Part shown: positions 59,102 to 64,000 of the stretch, one piece after another
Position numbering within the stretch: position 1 is the stretch's first letter
How the letters are laid out: every line of letters starts with the position of its first letter
NCBI GenBank assembly: GCA_050245915.1
Contig: JBFWWZ010000007.1
Location: 23,485-87,484 of the forward strand
Source: JBDSKH01 sp050245915
Lineage (GTDB): Bacteria; Actinomycetota; Actinomycetes; Actinomycetales; Microbacteriaceae
Reading direction: 5' to 3'
Length of the DNA stretch: 64,000 nt
The notes under the pieces: generated by a model
The model's database searches: none
Told to the model about the DNA's origin: nothing
Seen by the model: the letters and a program-made list of their open reading frames with translations, nothing else
Made by a program: the position numbers and the translations under genes

Positions 59102-60835
59102 CTAACGGCTGCGGCCGAACAGCTTGCCGACGATCACCCGCGCGATCTTGACCCCGGCGTTCACGGTCTGCGTGCGCAGCCTCTCGGCTTCGCGCTCCTG
59201 CCTGCGCGCCTCCGCAGCCGCCTCGCGATCTCGCCGCTTCTGTGCCGCCAGCTCGTCGCGGGCGCGGCGTTCGGCATCCTTCGCCGCCTGACGTTCGAGG
59301 GCGTCGAGCTCGCGCTGGGCCTGCAGCGCCTGCTCGGCGGACACCTGGGCGGCCTGCGCCTCGGACTGCTGCTGGGTGATGACGTCGTTCGCGGTGCCCG
59401 TCGGCACCGAGGTCTGCGCGTACTTGGCGAGCAGCGGCGACGCGGTCACGGCGGCGGCGATCTCGGCGTCGGGGGTGGGCTCCATCGAGCCCTGGGGTGC
59501 GCGCAGGCGGGTCCACGCCACGGGCGACGGCGCGCCTTTCTCGTTCATCACGGTGACGATCGCCTCGCCCGTGCCGAGCGAGGTCAGCACCTCGGCGAGG
59601 TCGTACTCCGAGATCGGGTACGTGCTGACGGTGGCCTTGAGAGCCCGCGCGTCATCCGGGGTGTGTGCCCGCAGCTGGTGCTGCACGCGCGAGCCGAGCT
59701 GGGCGAGCACGTCACCCGGCACGTCCTTGGGGGTCTGGGTGACGAAGAAGATGCCGACGCCGCGCGACCGGATCAGGCGCACCACCTGCGTGATGGTCGA
59801 CTGGAAGTCCTTCGACGCATCCTTGAACAGCAGGTGCGCCTCGTCGAAGAAGAACACCAGCTTCGGCTTGTCGGTGTCGCCCACCTCGGGCAGCGTCTCG
59901 TAGAGCCGGGACAGCAGCCACATGAGGAAGGTGGAGAACAGCTCCGGTTTGCCGAGCACGCTGCGCACGCCGAGCAGGCTGACGAGCCCGCGGCCGTCGG
60001 GCGCGGTCCGGAAGAAGTCGGTCACGTCGATCTCGGGCGTGCCGAAGAACACGTCGGCGCCCTGGTCGGCGAACCCGATCAGCTCGCGCAGGATGACGCC
60101 GACCGTCGCCTTGGACAGCCCGCCCAGCTCGGCCAGCTCGGCTTTGCCGTCGTCGCTCTGGAGGTAGTTCAGCACCGCGCGCAGATCTTGCAGCGTGATG
60201 AGCTCAAGCCCTTTGTTGCCGGCGTAATGGAAGACGAGCCCGAGGCTCGACTCCTGGGTCTGGTTCAGGCCGAGCACCTTGCTCAGCATGAGCGGGCCGA
60301 AGGTCTTCACGCTGGCGCGGATCGGCACTCCCTCGCCGATGCCGCCGAGGGAGTAGAACTCGGTCGGGCTCGCCTGCGGCATCCAGTCCTGGCCGATGCT
60401 CTTCGCGCGGGCCAGCAGCTTCTCGTCGGGGGCGCCCGCGGCGGTCGCGATGCCGCTGAGGTCGCCTTTGATGTCGGCGGCGAACACCGGGACGCCGGCC
60501 GCGCTCAGCTGCTCGGCCAGCACCTGCAGGGTCTTCGTCTTTCCGGTGCCGGTCGCGCCGGCGACGAGGCCGTGGCGGTTCGTCATGGCGAGCGGGATGC
60601 GGATCTGGGCGTCCGGCACGGGTTCGCCGTTCACCAGGGCACCCATCTCCAGGGCAGGGGCGTCGAAGCTGTAACCGGCTTCGATGGTTGCGACGGCATC
60701 GGCATCAAGGGGCGGTTCGGCGGTGCTCGAGCCTGTCGAGACCGCTTGCGCCTCCGTCTGCGCCCGCGCGAGTTCCGCCTCGGCCTCGGCCAGCGCCTTC
60801 TTCGCGGCGGCGACCTTGTCTTCGGCGGCGGTCAC
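59102..60835 (-). CDS. HerA-like ATPase, DUF853 family
   Basis: A 577-residue FtsK/HerA-superfamily ATPase of the YjgR/DUF853 kind. An N-terminal coiled coil (VAAAKKALAEAEAELARAQTE split by repeat-derived residues) precedes Walker A AGATGTGKTKTLQ and Walker B PKLVFFFDEAHLLF; FVTQTPKDVPGDVL is the sensor region. The C-terminus is a long Arg/Glu/Ala coiled coil. The role is unknown, possibly DNA or protein translocation. The repeat copy at 60722-60743 is read in frame near residue 35. The GTG overlaps the stop of the aldo/keto reductase. Confidence 0.88.
   Translation of the reverse strand: MTAAEDKVAAAKKALAEAEAELARAQTEAQAVSTGSSTAEPPLDADAVATIEAGYSFDAPALEMGALVNGEPVPDAQIRIPLAMTNRHGLVAGATGTGKTKTLQVLAEQLSAAGVPVFAADIKGDLSGIATAAGAPDEKLLARAKSIGQDWMPQASPTEFYSLGGIGEGVPIRASVKTFGPLMLSKVLGLNQTQESSLGLVFHYAGNKGLELITLQDLRAVLNYLQSDDGKAELAELGGLSKATVGVILRELIGFADQGADVFFGTPEIDVTDFFRTAPDGRGLVSLLGVRSVLGKPELFSTFLMWLLSRLYETLPEVGDTDKPKLVFFFDEAHLLFKDASKDFQSTITQVVRLIRSRGVGIFFVTQTPKDVPGDVLAQLGSRVQHQLRAHTPDDARALKATVSTYPISEYDLAEVLTSLGTGEAIVTVMNEKGAPSPVAWTRLRAPQGSMEPTPDAEIAAAVTASPLLAKYAQTSVPTGTANDVITQQQSEAQAAQVSAEQALQAQRELDALERQAAKDAERRARDELAAQKRRDREAAAEARRQEREAERLRTQTVNAGVKIARVIVGKLFGRSR
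60722..60743 (-). repeat. Dispersed 22-bp repeat in the HerA-like gene
   Basis: GGTGCTCGAGCCTGTCGAGACC on the plus strand. It is read in frame on the minus strand, giving VSTGSST in the low-complexity N-terminal linker of the ATPase. Confidence 0.65.
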
Positions 60836-61890
60836 TGCGCGTCCCGGTACTTCCCGAGCAGCGACAGGTCGGCGGGGCCGAGCCGCTTGCCCGCGCTCGC
60901 CACCTGGTGCCAGTACGGGTACAGCAGCGTCGGCCGGCTCACCTCCTCGAGGCGCGCGGACTCCTCCGTGGTCAGCACCAGATCGGCGGCGGCCAGGTTG
61001 TCGGCGAGCTGCTCCGAGGTGCGGGCGCCGATGATGACGGTCGAGACCGCCGGGCGCGCCATCGTCCACGCCAGGGCGACCTGCGCCGCCGAGACGCCAT
61101 GCGCCTCCCCGACCTCCACCAGCACGTCGACGATGTCGTACAGCTTGTCTTCGTCGGGGACGGGCGGCTCGTTCCAGTCGGTCAGCAGGCGCGAACCCGC
61201 CGGCGCCTCCACACCGCGGCGGTACTTGCCCGAGAGCAGCCCGCCGGCCAGCGGCGACCAGACCAGGATGCCGATGCCCTGATCGATCGCGAGCGGCACC
61301 AGCTCGTACTCGGCCTCGCGGGCGTGCAGGGAGTAGTGGATCTGCTGGCTCACCAGCTGCACGAAGTTCTTGCGCTCGGCGACGCCCAGCGCCTTCATCA
61401 GGTGCCAGGCCGAGAAGTTCGACACCCCGACATAGCGCACCTTGCCGCTGTCGACGAGGTGGGTCAGCGCCGAGAGGGTCTCCTCCAGCGGCGTCTGCCC
61501 GTCCCACTGGTGCACCTGGTAGAGGTCGATGTAGTCCGTGCCGAGCCGCTTCAGGCTGGCTTCCGCCCCGCGGATCAGGTGGTGCCGCGACAGTCCCTCG
61601 TCGTTCGGTCCGTCCCCCATCGGGAACCGCGCCTTCGTCGCGATCAGCAGCTCGTCCCGCTTGCCCGCGACCGCCCTGCCGACGATCTCCTCCGATGCGC
61701 CGTTCGAGTACACGTCCGCGGTGTCGATGAGGTTCACACCCGCGGCCACCGCGGTGTCGAGCTGCCGCTTCGCCTCCGCCAGGTCGGTGTCGCCGACGTG
61801 GGCGAACTTGCCGCCCCCGCCGAACGTCATCGTCCCCATCGAGAGGGCGGAGACCTTGAGACCACTGGCGCCGAGGCTGCGATATTCCAT
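60832..61890 (-). CDS. Aldo/keto reductase
   Basis: A 352-residue NADPH-dependent oxidoreductase of the AKR superfamily with the TIM-barrel landmarks: Asp/Tyr of the active site in NLIDTADVYSNGASEEIVG, Lys in IATKARF, His in YQVHQWDGQTP, and the cofactor pocket VSTVIIGARTSEQLADN. The length and the PLEETLSAL segment place it in the YajO/AKR11-like group. Natural substrate unknown. It is coupled to the HerA-like gene downstream (GTGA) and lies 8 bases after the PAP2 gene. Confidence 0.9.
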   Translation of the reverse strand: MEYRSLGASGLKVSALSMGTMTFGGGGKFAHVGDTDLAEAKRQLDTAVAAGVNLIDTADVYSNGASEEIVGRAVAGKRDELLIATKARFPMGDGPNDEGLSRHHLIRGAEASLKRLGTDYIDLYQVHQWDGQTPLEETLSALTHLVDSGKVRYVGVSNFSAWHLMKALGVAERKNFVQLVSQQIHYSLHAREAEYELVPLAIDQGIGILVWSPLAGGLLSGKYRRGVEAPAGSRLLTDWNEPPVPDEDKLYDIVDVLVEVGEAHGVSAAQVALAWTMARPAVSTVIIGARTSEQLADNLAAADLVLTTEESARLEEVSRPTLLYPYWHQVASAGKRLGPADLSLLGKYRDAQ

Positions 61891-61898
61891 GGGTCGAT

Positions 61899-62585
61899 TC
61901 AACCGCCCCGCTGGACCGCCGTCCAGGAGACCGCCCGCTCCCGCTCGCCGGCGAGTTTCCGCGCGAACAACACCCACACCAGCACCGCCATCGCCGCGCC
62001 GATCAGGATGCCGCCCACGGTATCGGTCACCCAGTGCGCCCCGAGGTATGTGCGGCTGAGCGCCATGAGCACGACGTACACCGAGCCCGCGACGGCGACC
62101 CAGCGCCGGCGCAGCAGCAGCGCGAGCAGCACAACGACGGTGGCGGCGTTCGCGGCGTGCCCGGACGGGAAGGACCCGGAGTCCAGCGGCACCAGGATGT
62201 CCTCCGGACGTGCACGACCGAACAGCGCCTTCATCAGCTGGACCGCCCCCGAACTGAGCGCCGAGCCCAGGATGAAGGCGCTCGCCGCCCACGGCCGTCG
62301 CGCCACCAGCAGCGCGACCGCGACCCCGATCGGCACCACGAGCACCGCGAACCAGCCACCCCCGATGAAGTCGAACACGCGCGCCGGGACCTCCCAGAAC
62401 GGGGACCGGTGCTCGACGATCTCCTCCATCCATTCGGCATCGAGACCCTCGGGGTTGAGGGTGCGCACCGTCACCAGGGCCCCCAGGCCGACCGCCAGCA
62501 GCAGCGCGACGCCTGCCGCGATCGCGGCCAGCCGCCTCGGGGACTGCTCGATGCGCCGCCGGGTGGTCTCGGCATCCTGTGTCAT
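61899..62585 (-). CDS. PAP2-family phosphatase
   Basis: A 228-residue membrane phosphatase with about five or six helices. The three PAP2 motifs are KALFGRARP, PSGHAAN and SRTYLGAHWVTD, including the catalytic histidines. Such enzymes dephosphorylate phosphatidate, diacylglycerol pyrophosphate or undecaprenyl pyrophosphate; the specific lipid is not evident. It heads the PAP2-AKR-HerA operon. Confidence 0.9.
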   Translation of the reverse strand: MTQDAETTRRRIEQSPRRLAAIAAGVALLLAVGLGALVTVRTLNPEGLDAEWMEEIVEHRSPFWEVPARVFDFIGGGWFAVLVVPIGVAVALLVARRPWAASAFILGSALSSGAVQLMKALFGRARPEDILVPLDSGSFPSGHAANAATVVVLLALLLRRRWVAVAGSVYVVLMALSRTYLGAHWVTDTVGGILIGAAMAVLVWVLFARKLAGERERAVSWTAVQRGG

Positions 62586-62654
62586 GGCCCCACGCTACGT
62601 GGATTCCGTCACCGGCCGCGTGCGCCCGGCGGGCACTTTAGTCGAGCAAAGCGA

Positions 62655-62660
62655 TAAGCT
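62655..62660 (+). promoter_or_regulatory. -10 box of the ROK gene, leaderless
   Basis: TAAGCT is followed by 6 bases (CCCAGA) and the GTG start. A CTTT-N8-AAAG pair just upstream (62636-62651) may be part of an operator. Confidence 0.5.
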
Positions 62661-62666
62661 CCCAGA

Positions 62667-63878
62667 GTGACCGACATAACCCGGACGCCCGAAGGCCACA
62701 CCAACGCCCTGGGGTCCTCGGTCATCAGCGATCTGTTCCAGATCCTCCGTGACGGTCGTCCCCGCACCCGCACCGAACTCTCCGCGATGACCGGTCTGGC
62801 GCGCTCCACCGTCGCCCTCCGCATCGACGCCCTCATGCGGCTCGGCCTGGTCGGTCCGGTCGGCGACGCCGTCTCCACCGGGGGTCGCCCGTCGAGCCAG
62901 TTCGCCATCACCGCCAGCGGCCGGGTCGTGCTCGGAGTGGACGTCGGGGCCTCACACGTACGCATCGCGATCAGCGACCTCACCGGCCGGGTGCAGGCCG
63001 AGACCGGCGCGCCCATCCAGGTTGCCGAAGGCCCGGAGGCGGTGCTCGGCTGGGTCGAGACGGCCGCCCGCGAGCTGCTCGACGGACTCGGGCGCACGCC
63101 CGGCGACCTGCTCGCCATCGGCATCGGACTGCCCGGGCCGGTCGAGCACTCCACCGGCCGGCCGATCAACCCGCCGATCATGCCGGGCTGGGACCGCTAC
63201 GACGTGCCCGGCCGCTTCCGCGACAGCTTCGACGTGCCGGTCCTCGTCGACAACGACGTCAACATCATGGCGCTCGGCGAACGCGAGCACGCCTGGCCCG
63301 ACGTCGATCACCTGATCTTCGTCAAGGTGGCGACCGGCATCGGCTCCGGGGTCATCTCGGGCGGATTCCTGCAGCGCGGCGCCCAGGGCACCGCCGGCGA
63401 CATCGGCCACGTCTACGTCGCGCGGGGCGCCGAGGTGCCGTGCACGTGCGGCAACCGCGGCTGCCTGGAGGCGCTCGCCTCCGGACCCGCCATCGGCCGG
63501 GCGCTGCGCGGCGTCGACCTCCACGCGGAGACCAGCCAGGATGTCGTCGAGCTCGTCAAGCGGGGCAACATCGATGCCATCCAGGCCGTGCGTCAGGCGG
63601 GCCGCGACATCGGCGAGGTGCTGACCACCTGTGTCTCGCTGATCAACCCGAGCGTGATCGTCATCGGCGGATCACTGGCGCAGGCCGGCGAGCACCTCAT
63701 CGCGGGCGTCCGCGAGGTCGTCTACATGCGGTCGATGCCGCTCGCCACCGAGCACCTGCAGATCACCCAGTCCAAGGCGGGACCGGATGCCGCGGTGCTC
63801 GGGGCGAGCATGCTCGCCATCCACCACGCCCTCAGCCCGGAGAACATCGAGGCGATGGTCGTCGGGGCTGGGGGCTAG
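62667..63878 (+). CDS. ROK-family transcriptional regulator
   Basis: A 403-residue NagC/XylR-type protein. The N-terminal winged HTH (TRTELSAMTGLARSTVALRI, about residues 34-53) is followed by the ROK fold: ATP-like site VLGVDVGASHVRIAI, GIGLPGPV, VDNDVNIMALGE, and the zinc-binding GHVYVARGAEVPCTCGNRGCLE with one His and three Cys. These regulators sense sugars or sugar phosphates. No sugar transporter is adjacent in this window. An IS element starts directly after its stop codon. Confidence 0.9.
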   Translation: MTDITRTPEGHTNALGSSVISDLFQILRDGRPRTRTELSAMTGLARSTVALRIDALMRLGLVGPVGDAVSTGGRPSSQFAITASGRVVLGVDVGASHVRIAISDLTGRVQAETGAPIQVAEGPEAVLGWVETAARELLDGLGRTPGDLLAIGIGLPGPVEHSTGRPINPPIMPGWDRYDVPGRFRDSFDVPVLVDNDVNIMALGEREHAWPDVDHLIFVKVATGIGSGVISGGFLQRGAQGTAGDIGHVYVARGAEVPCTCGNRGCLEALASGPAIGRALRGVDLHAETSQDVVELVKRGNIDAIQAVRQAGRDIGEVLTTCVSLINPSVIVIGGSLAQAGEHLIAGVREVVYMRSMPLATEHLQITQSKAGPDAAVLGASMLAIHHALSPENIEAMVVGAGG

Positions 63879-63879
63879 C

Positions 63880-64000
63880 TGTACTCGGTCAGATCGTTGG
63901 TGACGCGGGGGTGAGGAGAAGGCCTCCATTCTGAGTGGTGTCTAGATCACTCGAAGGAAGGCCTTCTCTATGTCTCACGTTAGGGCGCGACTGGCTCCGG
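63880..64000 (+). mobile_element. Left end of an IS481-type insertion sequence (partial)
   Basis: The text after the ROK stop is unlike the surrounding coding DNA and leads into a transposase start. Possible terminal TG ends are TGTACTCGGTCA (63880) and TGTCTAGATCACTC (63939); the right end is outside the window, so the boundary is not settled. A perfect 10-bp inverted repeat GAGAAGGCCT (63916-63925) / AGGCCTTCTC (63959-63968) ends one base before the transposase ATG. Confidence 0.6.
63970..64000 (+). CDS. IS481-family transposase (first 10 codons)
   Basis: Only MSHVRARLAP is in the window. IS481-family integrases in actinobacteria often begin MSHANARLTP or similar, so the family call rests on these few residues and on the AAGGAAGG ribosome site and hairpin before them. 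Confidence 0.55.
   Translation, partial: MSHVRARLAP

Overview
The window reads as one contiguous piece of a high-GC actinobacterial chromosome, most likely from the family Microbacteriaceae (Leifsonia/Microbacterium-like). Supporting signs are the strong G/C bias at third codon positions, the gene neighbourhoods (topA-tmk-holB; dnaX-recR near lysC-asd; DUF4177-RidA beside a PASTA-type class A PBP; an Rv2578c-type radical SAM protein), a perfect actinobacterial LexA box, and many start codons placed 6-7 bases after a TANNNT -10 hexamer, which implies leaderless transcripts. A family of GGTCTCGAC...CGACCACC palindromic repeats is scattered through the second half.

Region by region: 1-4.0 kb holds the start of a DrrA-like ABC ATPase, a lipoprotein, a small HTH protein under two tandem operators, the ABC exporter coupled to it, and an IclR regulator. 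4.0-12.2 kb is a complete protocatechuate ortho-cleavage (beta-ketoadipate) set, pcaHGBDC, a second IclR regulator, pobA and pcaIJF. 12.2-19.5 kb is a homoprotocatechuate meta-cleavage cluster (FAH-RraA fusion, GntR, DapA-like aldolase, hpaE-like dehydrogenase, hpaD-like dioxygenase) with a divergent phenol-hydroxylase-type flavin monooxygenase. 19.5-23.5 kb has an SpoU methyltransferase, a 27-residue membrane microprotein, a nicotinamidase, a PBP4-type carboxypeptidase and a secreted CAP protein. 23.5-28.6 kb is the methylcitrate operon prpD-prpB-prpC with a GntR regulator and a divergent SDR gene. 

28.6-38.3 kb carries tRNA-Thr, a TetR regulator, a topA-tmk-holB-hydrolase operon and a reduced Tad/Flp locus. 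38.3-44.8 kb has a structured intergenic region, acs, ridA, a DUF4177 gene, a bifunctional PBP with PASTA domains and a phosphoesterase. 44.8-52.1 kb has tRNA-Pro, tdk with a response regulator, an SOS-box-controlled radical SAM gene, an ABC-F gene behind a structured leader, mqo, an SGNH lipoprotein and a VanZ-like protein. 52.1-58.2 kb is asd, lysC, a HAD phosphatase, a frameshifted thioesterase, recR and dnaX. 58.2-64 kb has the SRP RNA, tRNA-Ser, a membrane protein, a HerA-like ATPase, an aldo/keto reductase, a PAP2 phosphatase, a ROK regulator and the first bases of an IS481-type transposase.

Functionally, the left half makes a soil or plant-associated aromatic degrader: hydroxybenzoates are funnelled through protocatechuate to succinyl-CoA and acetyl-CoA, phenylacetate-type catechols go through homoprotocatechuate, and propionyl-CoA is burned by the methylcitrate cycle. 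The most unusual items are the LexA-controlled radical SAM gene whose protein ends in a beta-clamp-like pentapeptide, the ABC-F leader with its tiny leader peptide, and a homoprotocatechuate cluster that lacks the usual isomerase, hydratase and HpaI aldolase but carries an FAH-RraA fusion and a DapA-like lyase.
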